Assembly: GCF_030253575.1 (NCBI RefSeq)
Contig: NC_080560.1
Location: 9,792,501 to 9,856,500, forward strand
Length of the DNA stretch: 64,000 nucleotides
DNA from: Rhododendron vialii
Lineage: Eukaryota > Streptophyta > Magnoliopsida > Ericales > Ericaceae
Direction: 5' to 3'
The position numbers were made by a program, and so were the translations under genes. Positions 1 through 12,700 of this stretch are shown here, in pieces (the stretch's first letter is position 1; each line of letters begins with the position of its first letter). Under the pieces are notes generated by a model. It made no database searches. It was not told the DNA's origin and saw only the letters and a list, made by a program, of their open reading frames with translations.

Positions 1-315
1 TGGTAATTTTTTCCCATCCTTTTTTAATATGGAAAAAATATATATACCAAATAGTGTTAAAATTTGGGGCCCACAGCCCACCCTAGCACGTGATACCCAT
101 AGGGGGAAAGGCCCGCACCATTTGTCTTGGAGTAGAATTGGAGCCACTGCCATGGCCCATGGCCACCCTACGTGCCTCTCCTCGCACAATAGTAGTATTA
201 GCATTTCATGGCCCATCCCCCACAAAAGGACAGAATTACCCTGCACTTTATGAAAAAAACAGGATACGAAAACAACGCCCTGGGTGGGTCCCACAGTGTT
301 GAACCAATCCTGATT

Positions 316-350
316 GGGGTGGGGTGGGGTGGGGTGGGGTGGGGTAGGGG
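316..350 (+). repeat. GGGGT pentamer tandem repeat
   Basis: Six head-to-tail GGGGT units are followed by AGGGG. Seven runs of four G separated by single bases meet the pattern for an intramolecular G-quadruplex on the plus strand. Formation in the cell is inference. Confidence 0.9.
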
Positions 351-794
351 AGAAAGAACAAATTAAGGTGTTGGAGGATAACCATTGGTTGCAGGGGGAT
401 GAGTCACTGGATATGCACGCCACCTGCCCCCCCATTTCGACAGCTACATTAAACTAATCTATGCTAACGATAAATTGACCTTCCACTCGCGATATTTTCG
501 AGGCGGTTCATAACATGTACAGTACTATATCGTGGGGAAATACTAAAGTACATACCTCCGTACTCTATATACCCGTATAACCAAACCATTGAGAGACGTA
601 ACCAAATCATTGAGATCTGCATAATAATTGAAGGAAATGTTTTGTTATGCCTCTCAATAATTTGGTTATTTGAGACTTTTGAGTGCATATTGTACGGGAG
701 TGTGTACTGTAACATGACCCTATATCGTGCTCAAATATTACCTAACCCATTTGAACAAGGCCATTTGTTTAATGGAACATGAAGCATCGAGTTA

Positions 795-945
795 GGCCTT
801 GTTCTGTTAAGGGAAATAAGTATTATAAATTTTTCAAAAAAGTATTTACCTTTTGAATTAAAGGTGACGTAATGTGATAGAATGACCTATCTCGTAAAAC
901 GAAAAAATAAGTAATTAAAAAATAAAAATCTTAGCGGAACGTGAC
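795..945. mobile_element. Tourist-like MITE (PIF/Harbinger type)
   Basis: A 151-bp element whose ends are imperfect inverted repeats (left GGCCTTGTTCTGTTAAG, right end reverse-complements to GTCACGTTCCGCTAAG). It is flanked by TTA on both sides, the 3-bp target duplication of PIF/Harbinger elements. Related elements with the GTTCCGCTAA end lie near 49127 and 50709. Confidence 0.65.
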
Positions 946-1756
946 TTAATCAGCATCCAGCACCAATGGCGCGCCGGAAATCATTCGTTTAAAATGATGA
1001 GAGGGTTGGGTTTGATGGGTGAGACAACTTTTTACGGATCAATTCGAGTACACGTAAAATATCTCCAGAAAATTACCTGTATGTCTAGAAAACCAAAACT
1101 TAATTTTCACTAAAGATGAATTCAATTTTTATTTATCTCTAAGGATAATATCATATGAAAATTATCATTTTACCCTTCATTAAAGTAAATCTCCCTATAA
1201 TCTAACTCGCCTTCAACCCGGCCCAACGTGCCATATATATCTTGTAGGATACTATCTTGCCGATTTCAGATCGAGTAGTACACTGTACATCATCCTAAGT
1301 TAAAATACCAAAAAAGAGAGAACGATAGAGTAATATGCTAATGTGTCAATATCGTTTTTATAGTACCAAACTATAAGTAGTATACAAAATCTTAACATCA
1401 ACAATTATAATTTTGGGATCATTATTTTCTTAACCGATACGTGATTAGTTTTTGTTTTTGTAATGTGGAATGTCTCGAGTCAGCTCGTGCACATCTTAAA
1501 CTAATATTTACAATCATTTCCACAGTCCGTTTCGTAAGCGTGGGGTGAGGTGGATACTTAATTGATTAATTCATCACCAAGAAGCATAAACGTGTAATAA
1601 TCATAAGAGATACAGATGATCATGTTGTCACGAGATAGTAATGATTATTCTCATACTCCTACTTTTGTAAACCATGAATAAGTCCAAACAATAATTCAGG
1701 AAAAAAAACAAATGCTCTCTCGTTTCCTCAAAACCCACCACCTCTTCTTCTTCCCC

Positions 1757-1762
<6 letters not shown>

Positions 1763-1795
<33 letters not shown>

Positions 1796-1830
1796 GACTC
1801 TATATATATACCCCTTACTCCTATCATTCA
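1763..1830 (+). promoter_or_regulatory. CT-repeat and TATA core promoter of the WIP gene
   Basis: A (CT)16 tract at 1763-1794 is followed by CTATATATATA, a good TATA box, at about 1800. That places transcription start near 1830, leaving a 5' leader of about 130 nt with further CT-rich sequence. Pyrimidine patches next to TATA boxes are common in plant promoters. The start site itself is inferred. Confidence 0.6.
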
Positions 1831-1963
1831 AATCACAAGAAACTCAGGAAACCCAAAAGCAATAAACTAAAAAAAACACTAATCCTAAAGTCTCTCTCTC
1901 TCATCATCGTACTGCTATAACAATTTTACTACTTGTGAAGAACACACAATACTATATATTACT

Positions 1964-2230
1964 ATGAGTTACCTGAACAGGGTTTGGATGGCGGCGAGTG
2001 TGGCCGTCGTGAACGGCCACTCCGACCAAGGCCACAAGCTCAAGACCGGCCTCAAATCCATCCACCACCACGGCAAGAAACGCTTCTCCTCCGACCCGGC
2101 TGACCTCCGCCCCTTATCCGCCGGGTCGGACCTGGCGGCTGGGAGTGGTGGCCACGGAGAGGACAGAAGGAAGCAGGCGGACGAGACGATACGGCAAGTG
2201 ATGTACTTGAACTGCTGGGCCCCCAGCTGA
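1964..2230 (+). CDS. Wound-induced WIP family protein (DUF3774)
   Basis: An intronless 88-residue protein of the plant wound-responsive family (DUF3774), like Arabidopsis At4g10265/At4g10270. The family signature is visible: an N-terminal segment with W and MAASVAVVNG, a central basic stretch KSIHHHGKKR, an acidic/Ser-rich linker, and the conserved C-terminus ETIRQVMYLNCWAPS (family form SLRKVMYLSCWGPN). Length matches the family, 80-95 residues. The ATG is the first in the predicted leader. The coding region is GC-rich against very AT-rich flanks. The family is induced by wounding and hypoxia and members encode small signalling or protein-binding polypeptides; the biochemical role of this copy cannot be read from the sequence. 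Confidence 0.88.
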   Translation: MSYLNRVWMAASVAVVNGHSDQGHKLKTGLKSIHHHGKKRFSSDPADLRPLSAGSDLAAGSGGHGEDRRKQADETIRQVMYLNCWAPS

Positions 2231-2466
2231 TGATGATGAGCCGGTTGGTCGCAGGAGAAGAGATTCGAGGTCGTTGACCGCGGCGGGAGGTCAAGGTTGG
2301 GAGGAGTGGGTTGACTCGGGGAGGGGTGGTGATCGAGGAGGAGTTTTGGAGGTCAACTCGGTGTGATGGTGAATCTTGGGGATGGGATGGTCAGTCGTGT
2401 AATAACTAGGTTTTTTTTTTCCCAGTCCTCGAGTGTAAATTGTGTTGTGTATCGGGATGTGAACTT

Positions 2467-2642
2467 AATGAAGCTCGGAAAGTTTATGTAAAATCTCAAT
2501 CTATGGATAACTAGTGTGAAATATATACTTTCAACTGACGCTTTCACGTTCGCAAATGAAGCTCGGAAAGTTTATGTAAAATCTCAATCTATGGATAACT
2601 AGTGTGAAATATATACTTTCAACTGACGCTTTCACGTTCGCA
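2467..2642. repeat. Perfect 88-bp tandem duplication
   Basis: Two identical 88-bp units, 2467-2554 and 2555-2642, each starting AATGAAGCTCGG and ending CACGTTCGCA. I see no difference between them, so the duplication is recent. It lies 240 bp after the WIP stop codon, in or near its 3' untranslated region. Confidence 0.95.
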
Positions 2643-3794
2643 GGCAGAGCTCTCTGACCTGATAACTATTACCATGGCCTTTCCGTCCAACTTCGCTCAA
2701 TCATACACGTACATTATGTTACTTAGCTCTGAACGCCCTGAAAAACATATCTCATCCGATTGGTTGAGAAGAAGATCGAGTGCTAATTGTAGATGGATGG
2801 TAGTAAAGAGATGGAGATTTGCAAGAGAAGGGAGAGGAAACAAGTTTTGCAGGGTTGGTTTTGGTGACTCTGGGAACTCATTGATTTCACTAAATGGAAT
2901 TGGAATGCCATCATTTTTGGATAAGACAATCTTCAAGACAGTCATCAAAATATCATGAAAGACATAATTTAACGGTGTCTGGTTTTTCATGATTATGAGG
3001 AACCAAAAGGCATACCCTATTTGGGCAATGGCAGAATGTGGGACAACTCGGCAATATATCCCCGAGGACACAGGTGAAACGTTAGTTATGGAATTCTCAA
3101 GGATCCCATAATTCTCCGGGCGGGTCGCCTAATTCCGGAAGAATTAACAGTATTTTGCTTCGATTTGGATAGAGTTATAGAGCTAGGTCGCATAACCTTT
3201 CTACGCTCGCCAATTTTAATGATTTGGTATGCTGAAAAGCGGTTTACACTCTCGTTCTCTCGCTCATGTATGCTGATCGTGTGACTATGGGTAGAGTTCT
3301 TTTTTTGAGATGAATTGGCAGTCAAATGAAAGGGACTGAACAACTGTTGGGAAACCACCCTTTTTGGCCCTTTAGTTGGTAACCCACAAGCTGTTTTGTA
3401 CACTTTGGCACAAAGAAACAGTACCCGGTAAGTCGCTCGAAGTCTAAGTTGTAAGCCCGCCAAAGTGCGCCCGCATGTCTCAGAGAGGGAGAGAGAGAGA
3501 GAGACTACAGTAAGTGAAGTGTTGCAGAAACGTATGGATGCCGACTCACAGATTTTGTTCTCTCTCCGAATAACAATTTGCAAGCTCTCTATTAAGAAAT
3601 TGCCTCTCAAATTACACAAAACCTATTATAGAACACGAGTTCAGTCACTCATCACTTCGGGAACTATATCATCACGAATAATTAAGGACAAAGGGAAAAA
3701 TTCTAAACAACAATGAAAAGGGTCGTTCGAAAGAAACATTGCCTGTGGGGGTGAAGTGTGAACAGATATCTGCTTACACATGAAACTTCAATCA
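2643..3794. other. Intergenic, no gene recognised
   Basis: The stretch lies between the WIP 3' flank and the VPS18 stop codon. It has a short GA tract at 3484-3503. Open frames of 94 to 177 codons exist on both strands but show no motif and contain low-complexity GA translation. The right end probably includes the VPS18 3' untranslated region, on the minus strand. Confidence 0.55.
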
Positions 3795-6700
3795 TCATAG
3801 AACTAAAGAAAGGCTCTTCTGGGTTCCGAAGGTGTGCGGCTTTATCTCCCAAGAGGCAGCCTCGTGTTCTTCCTCCGGGAGGATAAAAGGCAAGGAGATC
3901 TCTCGAATCATCAAGTCACCGCAAAATGGACATTCGCTAGCTATGGCATCGTCCAACTGCGATCGTATCTGTACATTCAGATTAGTAGTTACTAGTATGT
4001 CCAACTAATGTAGTGAGAAGCTAAAACAGGAAATGAACACATCATAGGGTAATTGGCACCAGAAAAAACTAAATGAAATCATGCTTTCTCATTTCCAAAG
4101 GCATTTTAAGCACAAATCCATCATTTTAATTTACTAAGACAATGAGAACATCATCACTCCAACATAATAACCAAATTATTTGAAGGAATAGGCTCGAAAG
4201 CATTAAAGACTGCAGCAGTAGATAACAACAGCAACAGAAAAGGCAACAGAAGAACCACAGCCGTGGTAAACAAATGACCAAACAAAGAAAAGCAATGGTT
4301 TGAAAAAGGAAGCACCGGAAATGATATCAACAAAAATGGGACATGACATAAAGGAACGTTCCATTCACTTTTTTTGCTATCTGCACTTAAATTTACCTGT
4401 CTCAAAAGATTTAGCAAAAAATTCATGTTGAAAGTAATATTTGCCGTTGGGCGGTCATTTTCAATCTTTTGTCATGAGGTTGCTTAAGGGCATATGAAAA
4501 ACAGCACAAGACAAACCTTATCCGTTGGGGTCATGCTAGTTATAGAATCCTCCTCGGTCAAGGCACCATTTGACTCCTTACTGGATTCACCTCCCGTTAA
4601 AGTAAGTTGTTTCTGCAGATCCAGTATATATTCCGCCTGCAACATCCATTTCAACAGCAAAGAAAATAAAAATTAAGTAAAAGGGATTTTGTTTCTGAAG
4701 CTGAACTTGGATTGAAGCACAGCTTCAATATTTGCACAGGAATTAACCAACAGCCAGCTCAATGAATCTAATTTATAGTACAAGCCATGCATGTTAGACC
4801 TTTATAGGTCAATTCAGCTTGGAAATGAAGCTGGAGCACTTTTTCTGATGTGCATTGATAGTTTGGTATATGATTATCTGCTAAATCCTTCATGCATTCC
4901 CACATGGAAGTTTATTTCCGCATTCGGGACAGAACTTACAAGTTACAGGTCCTATGTGCAACAAACTCTAATTGGCATGAGTAAAATATCATTGTGCTTC
5001 AAGACCGTGCAGTAACAACAAAGAATGTGCCAATCTATTAGCAGGAGTAGAAAGTCCCATCTTATAGCAAAGAAAAGTTATAATCAGGAATAATCCTAAC
5101 TGTCAATTTTTGATAGAACTGTTTGCTGGCAAGAGGGAATAACAAAATGAGATCCTTTCCGTTTGATGCCATATCCAAACCAAATAATTGTAGGTGGTCA
5201 ATGATGATCTGGTATAATCCAATAAATTATAATCATGAACCACCACCAAGTTTCAGTGTATGTCCATGCTGGCAACAGCAACTACGTGTGAAATCATCTT
5301 TCAAGTCCATATATGAGAAATAGAAACAAAAATTTAATAAGCACTTAGGAAAAATATTATTGAGGATACACAGATGGTTACTGTGTAAACACTTTATTTT
5401 GAGAATTATTAATGGAAATTGCCAGAACCACCATTATTAATATATAAGTTTACATGAAATTACGTAATGAGATAAAGGATCATTTCCCAATCTACTGCAC
5501 AAATATAATGAGTTATACATTGAACAATTCTAGAGCTTACCTGAGCTCGGTGGGTACACCTTGTGACATGTGCAATCAAGCATTGTGCATGAAAGGCATG
5601 TCCACAGGGAAACACATAGAAAGGTGCCATTACACCTACTGATGTATAGCCCCTAGCCATCCGATGGTCCCAACCCGCAGTTAGGATCTTCTTTTGGCAA
5701 ACCTGAAACTCACAAGTGAAACAGATTCAAGACAAGGGCAATAAGTCAGCAAAAGATGCTGTTCAAAAAAAAAGTCAGCAAAAGATTAAACTCGACTAGA
5801 TCATGATGATAGGAGTCTGGGAAAAAAAAAAAAAGAACAGAGTGGATTAGTTAAAAAGCCAAAAATTGCAATAGGAAATTTCCCATTTGCCCCAACATAA
5901 AACTATTAAAGCACTCTAGCCATAATTTGAACTATTTGAAATAAGGAAGGAGCAACAAACATGTCCATGAAGCAAGGGCACGTGTAGCTTGAGATTAAAT
6001 TTGCTAATCTACAATAAACAATAATATATTACCAAAAACATCTATGGGAAATAACATGAGGCACACATACCCCACAGTCCTCATCAGGATCAATGACCGC
6101 ATATCTTTGAGCAAGTGCACTAATATCATTTCTAATGTTATCTGCACCATGTGTTGCATCATTCATCTCCTCTTTCAATTGTTCAATTTGCTTGTTGTAA
6201 TCCTCCAAAGATGAGCAAATTGCTTCCTGCAAACATATGAAACAATCCTCCTCAGGAAGCACGTGAAAACAGTTTGCACCACAAATACGTAATTAGGCAG
6301 ACATATCAAACCACCACCCTGGTATATTTATGAGAAAAAAACTTGTAATTGAAAGTAAAAAGGCACTAAGCATCATTATTAAGGAAACAGAAGCCTATGG
6401 AATAACTAGATATCTACTACAACACTAGAAGCACAACAAACTAATACTTCAACTACTAAACAAATCCTGTATCTCAACAACATCAGGAAATGTTCCTTCA
6501 ACTTCAGCAGTCACTTCAGAACCGCTTGTTTTGAAGTTAGTCTGCTTATGTAGTTGCATTCTCAAACAGTGACAAAAAAATTCAAGCAATATCAAAAATC
6601 AATTATAAACAAATAAGTCAAAGTAATTTAACACTAAACCTTTACAAAAGGAAATCTAACATACATTCCCAAGTATCATTCCCCTTCAATTAAACAAAAC

Positions 6701-9700
6701 TTTAGTCCATACATAAGTGAAAAAAATAAGGTCAAAAGGTGTAACCTTGAAGTCATCAATCAGGGCAAAGTCTGGAAAGAACGGCAAAATATCCTCAATC
6801 TTTAGCAGCCCGTCAGTCTCCTTGAGAAATGCTATGGCCTTCCGAATGTTTTCCCTTTTAGTTCCCTTTTCTTGCTCAACAACATGCTTGGCAACCATAA
6901 GCCAGAGCTTCTTCCTTAAGTCTTCGTCATCTTCAACCTTGTCAGCTTCAGCCTTCGCAAGTTCTGGATCAACCTAGCAAACCAAAAGGAGTTAATGTAA
7001 AAATAACACATTACATCTGAAATGGTTAGTCTCTTTAAAACGGAGTCAGTAGCGGGCCTTGAGTGAGGGTATGTGTCCAGTGTTGGATTCATCTAATTCT
7101 CACGGCAAAGGAAACAGGTGCAACCGAATATTCAAATTTCCTGATACAATTATTTATTTTATGTGGCAAAATGGTGCTATAACATGTCAAAGAGCATCTG
7201 TGGACAATGGGATAGTTACATGGCAAATTGAATAGCTATATGTGATGTTGGGTGAATGTCCTGCATCTCTTACACGTTACCCAAGTGTCGAGTCTCCGGC
7301 ATGTAACCATCAATGTTTGCACAGAAAATGATTTTGCGAATGTGAACTCTAGGATGCAGCATGTCTATATGTTTCCAGCAAGAAAACAATAACCACTAGT
7401 TGATAATTGTATAATCATTTGAGGTCTGCATGAATAAGTTCAGTTTCCTTTTCTTATTTTAACAGCATGTCTCGACCCTCAGACAATGGAATTTATGAAG
7501 TTTAAAGAAGCACAAGTTTGTTAGACCCCCATTGCACAGATGACAACTCATCTGATAAACCTTTTTCAACCAACAAATTTCAATCAAGCTGAAAGACAAG
7601 GCACAAATTTGTTGTAAAACCCGGAGCTCATTCAGCCTTTTCCAATTTAAATTTATGAAACCTTGAGAGCATTGTGAACATAATCAGTCGCTTTGCACCA
7701 GAAAAAGAACATAATCAGTTGCTAGATGTACCTGATAAGGCACTTTTAAGAACCACCAGGAAACAAAAAGATTTCACCAATTAATCAGGATACAAAGGCA
7801 CTTTTAACTTTTAAGGCTTGATCTAGTTGGTTGCTTGTTGGAATACAAAGAGACTCGAAGCAAAACTACGAATTCAGTTGATCATTCCAGAGGGCCATCC
7901 ATAATACCAAAAGCTTCAAGAATTAAGAGCTCTGCATTTTAAACTTTCTCAACTTTAAGCCTACTTTTTAACAGGCACCTGAAATTTTAAGCGATATGAC
8001 AAACAATTAACAAATGAGCTTAATTACTGTTACTGATACACATTTTATATGATTAACGGTACAATCAAATAACCCCAAATGCAACAAAAATATAATAAAA
8101 TTGTCCTTTGGCACACCATCTCAGAGTATGCTGATGAATAACATACCAGAGCTGCCTATCAAAAAAAAAAAAAATTACGCATAGCGAGTTTCAGAGTGGA
8201 TCTTTTTTTCCTAAGCCATTAGAAAACAGTTACTGCCCTAAAGAAAGTAAAGCACGACTAACGACATTAATGCTGAAAGGGGAAAATGAAAAAGAGACAA
8301 ATGGGAAATCAAACAACCAATGAACACAATCACACAACCATCTCAGTCGCACACTATTGTCACCTGCAGGGCAAGAGCAACTGCTTCTTCATGCATAGAC
8401 ATCATGCTGTATATATGAACGCAAGCCCGCATCCTCTTTTCCTTGAGACAAAGACGGAGTGTGTATTTGGGATCATAGAAGAATTCAGGGCCATTAGGTC
8501 GTCCTTTGCCAAACTTGCATTGTAGGAAACGAAGAAGAGCACTATCATCCTCCTAATCATATATGAAAGAAAACTATGTCAGATGGTCAAATGCATATTA
8601 AGCATTCATCATTTGGTATTATGAAGAAAAAAAATGCAATTCTCTCTAGGGTCTCTCATTTTCATAGCAGGTAGAGATCTTGGAAAGAGAAAAATACATC
8701 TAAAGTGGTTTGATAGATCAAAGTCTAGCGGTTGTAAAATAATAACTAGAGATCACAAGTTTTCAAATCTCCTACAGCCTGCAGCTATCAAAAGAACATG
8801 TCGATACAACAAGTAGTTGGAAATGATTTTGCCAACAAGAAGTGGCTAGAAAGGTGAAATAGCAGGATCACACCCCATTCTCTCAAAATTAGAAGTATGC
8901 CATATTGAAACTGCAAATCTGCATATACAATACATGCAAGCAGTTGTCCAGATTATGTTACTTATCAAGCATCCATAGATGCAGTCCATTTGAGCTCAAG
9001 AAGCAATGATGTCAAAGTAACACTTTTAAAATTAGCATTAAAACCATGCAATGCCATGATTTTTCATGGTAGGAAATTGGTAGACAAGAGTCCTATTTAT
9101 GACTGTTGAAGCAAGGAATTTTGTCTGCAAGTTGTGCTCACTTGGGCTGTAATGATCACTCATCCATATGTTCTTGATCAAGCTATTAGGTCTTCATACA
9201 CAATCTTTAGTTGATTCAAATACGTTTAAAAGCCAGCTGCTTTCCTGAATCAGATTCCATTGATATTAGGAACACAAAAGTATGCTAACATCTACCATCG
9301 CAAAGTAAAGTGTTTTCTAATGAGTTTAGGTAGATATAGTTATTCAATCAAGCAATCACATCTCCATGGAAGTAATAATCTTAAAAAGCAGTATTAAAGT
9401 CCGGTATATGATACATTGATACTAGGCAAATATGACAAGTTGCAGAAACATTGTGAAGAATTTTTAGGAAGAAACTTAACCTGCTTCGCATAGAGAGAGA
9501 GCAACAAGTTGTGAACTCCGGGATCCTCATTTTGCAAACGATGAACGCAAAACTCTAGATATTTTATTACTTCATGGGTTTCATTCCTGCATTATGGAAA
9601 ATCGCAACAAGACACCGGGTCAACATGACTCTAAACAAATATAATCCAGTATATAAAAAGGAAACTCAAGATATAAAGATCCTACTACTCATTAGCAGTA

Positions 9701-12700
9701 GGTCTCTGGCAATCATAAGTCCTGCCCGATAGAGATGTAGCTTTCCATGAACATTCATAGTGGGGTCTTACTATCACTTATGTCACCACTTCACTCTCTT
9801 CTGACCATTCAACAGTCATACACATATATAAAGAATGAAAGGAACACGGAAAAAGGTAAATTAACGGAGTAGGCGGTGCCTACATAATTTTGTATCAGAC
9901 CACAGATTGCCAATTTTTTCTCTCTCAAATCACCAAATGGTCTTTACTCCATTGGATAATAAATTGCTGATACTAGTTTAGGTCCTCTTCATGCTGGGGG
10001 ACAACATAGGGCTAATAAATAAACTACACTACTCAAAATTGAATTCGAGTTTGTTTGTTAAAAGCTTGTTCAAGATCGGTTCGATACACAAACCAAGCTA
10101 GAACACTTTTTGAAGCTTGCTAATCTTCTCGAACAAGCTACTACTGGGCTCGTTCGGGTAATGTTCACATAAATTTCAAGCTACTCAAAATCGGCTTGTA
10201 TACTTCGATTAAAACTCAATTGAGATTGGCTCCTATCATAAACAAGCTAAGCTAACCAAGCTTGAACAATCAACTGTTTGCCTTGTTTATCACCCCTAGA
10301 CAAATAAAATCCTATACTGGAACTGTACTGTAGGGAAATAAAATCAATACAATTTTGGTTTTTTCAAATGGCCAGCCGTTAAACCTACATCACAACAGCA
10401 GATTAACAGTCCCAATGGCTTCAGACTTTCAGCGCCAGTGACAGCCAGACAACAGAGTATGTGCAACTGCTTGTAGACTTCAACTATGAAACAAACAAGT
10501 ACGGTATTATTCAGGAATCAGGATCATATCCACCTTAAACAAATTTCCTTAGATTTCTACAGTACAGTAATGCCAAAACACAAAGCTTTAGTTTGATGTA
10601 TAAGTTTTTTGTTTTATTACAAGAATTGATAGCACGCGAGTGAGAGTTGTACACCAGACCAAAGACTTCCTGAGACCCCTGGTTGCCAGGTGACTACTAC
10701 TACGCCAACCCCTAGGGGTTGTCTACGTATAAGAGATAAAGATGACTACTACTACGCCAACCTCTAGGGGTTGCCTATGTATAAGAGATAAAGAGTAATC
10801 TGAGTAACATACTGTCTGCAGGAAAACCAAAGTAAAGTGTACGTACCTCGCATGAGGCTCGCTTGAATAACGCATCATTGCAGGAATTAACTTCCTTGGG
10901 TTCAGGTTTTTAGTTGTCATCCATGACTCAACAGTTTCATATGCATCAAGCATGATGAGGTCTGGGGCAAACTTGTACTGCAAGGCGATCATAGTTTATT
11001 GGCATTAACTACAATAGAATAGCGAGGCTCTGGCAACTGTCGTGCTTATGCTTGGAATAAGAACCAAAAGGAATTTGTCCAACCTTGACTCCAGACCTGA
11101 CAATTAGCCCTTACCTGAAGATCTAAGGGCACATCAGGCTTTCGAAGAACTTCCAATGCTTTCTTCGCTTCTCCTTGCTAAGCTCAGTACCGAAAAAGCA
11201 CAAGTCAATTTTTGTTGGACAAGTAATAAAAGCTAAGCTCAAATTAATAAGAGAAGATAAGGGCAATTTGGTGATGTTAGTAAACATAAATTGTAGAAAC
11301 ACTATTGGGTTATATCCAATCTCTAATATTTTTGTTTTGGCAAAAAAATTAAATTAACAAAGGTTCTCTGTGTCAGTATAAACCTTATTTCCAATCCCCT
11401 TAATAAAACTCACTCATAAAAATGAGCATGATAAAGCCATCCTAGAATGGAAAAACAGCATCCACATAACCACATTAATAGTGTGGACAAAGTTTCATTC
11501 AGTTGAGATGCCGAAGACAGATCATATAGTTTCTCAATTCTAGTAGCAACACCAACAGAAAGTACTGATGCAGAGACACCAGGCAGACCATGTATTTCAT
11601 TGACCAAAATATCCGACACAAGTCAAAATGCATTTTCAACAATAAACTATTATGGAGTAAATTTGACATATCAACAAACCGGTCATAGAATGAGCGTCAT
11701 AGAAATATAGTAGAGCAAACTTAAAAACTACAGGTGACAGGAATAGACAAATGCAAATCAGGAATCAGAAGGACTCAAGGACCTACAAATATTGGAAAAG
11801 GTGTTTCGACAACATATCAACTAAGGTATCGGGTTATGGAGCATACAGAATATAAAAGAGCAAATCCTCAGTACAAACTATCAATTTCTCAGCCAATGAT
11901 TTGCAATGCAGCCCATGTGCCAATGGTGATCCTGGGAACTTCACATAAAACTGAACTGAATTCCAATATGTTTATTCTATTTACAATGAAACAAACAAAT
12001 ACCAAGACTTCAACAAAATTCGCAGAAAACTTAAAAACTATTAACACATAACCGAAGTACTCCACAAAAAAAAGAGAGTGGAAACGCAAAGCACCTGGAT
12101 ATAATGATGAACCACAATCTCATACTGCTGCTTCAGACTGGCAAAATATACCAACTCATCTACTCGTCCATAACTGCAAATAATTTGGACAAAAACTATT
12201 CTGAAATAAGATGAAACATTTGGCATTACAGCGACATAAGAATATTCAAGAAACAATCGGCCCAATTTAGCAGAAAGCACTGGTGTCCTGCAATTAAAAT
12301 TTGCAATAATATAGGCATACAACAAGTCTCAGAAACAGCGGTTAAGATGGTGGAGACAAGAAGTGTGACATAATGCTTGATTATATATCCATGCGTTAGA
12401 TATATAATTAAGCATATATAGAAAACTAGGGTGTTGACCTTAGTAGCACGAAGTGGGAGCAGGTGCGGGGGAGCGGAGGCACTTAGAAGCTCCTAAGGTT
12501 GGGAGCGCCTAAGAAGCGTATATAGGTTTCATATAAATACGTATATAAAGTATCTTTAAATACTTAACCATTGAAGGAAAAGTGATTACTTTACGAGAAT
12601 TTTCACAATTTTAAAGGGTACTTATAGGAAGTTAGATATTTTCAATTTGCAAAACTTCTGGAGTGATAAGATTTTCATATTTTTATTTCCACAATGGCAT

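Larger units (their letters stand above)
1..1760. other. 5' flank of the wound-induced gene, no gene seen
   Basis: I see no convincing coding sequence here; the short reading frames have no recognisable motif. It holds a G-rich pentamer repeat and a small MITE, listed separately, and AT-rich sequence. It is likely to contain the upstream regulatory sequence of the plus-strand gene that starts at 1964. Confidence 0.6.

Noticed and set aside
2697-3071. 124-codon minus-strand frame upstream of it
   Set aside because: No motif, no promoter and no splice-consistent neighbours; could be decayed sequence but cannot be supported.
3086-3619. 177-codon minus-strand open frame
   Set aside because: Runs through a GA microsatellite (SLSLSLSE), has no family motif and abuts the VPS18 3' end; chance frame.
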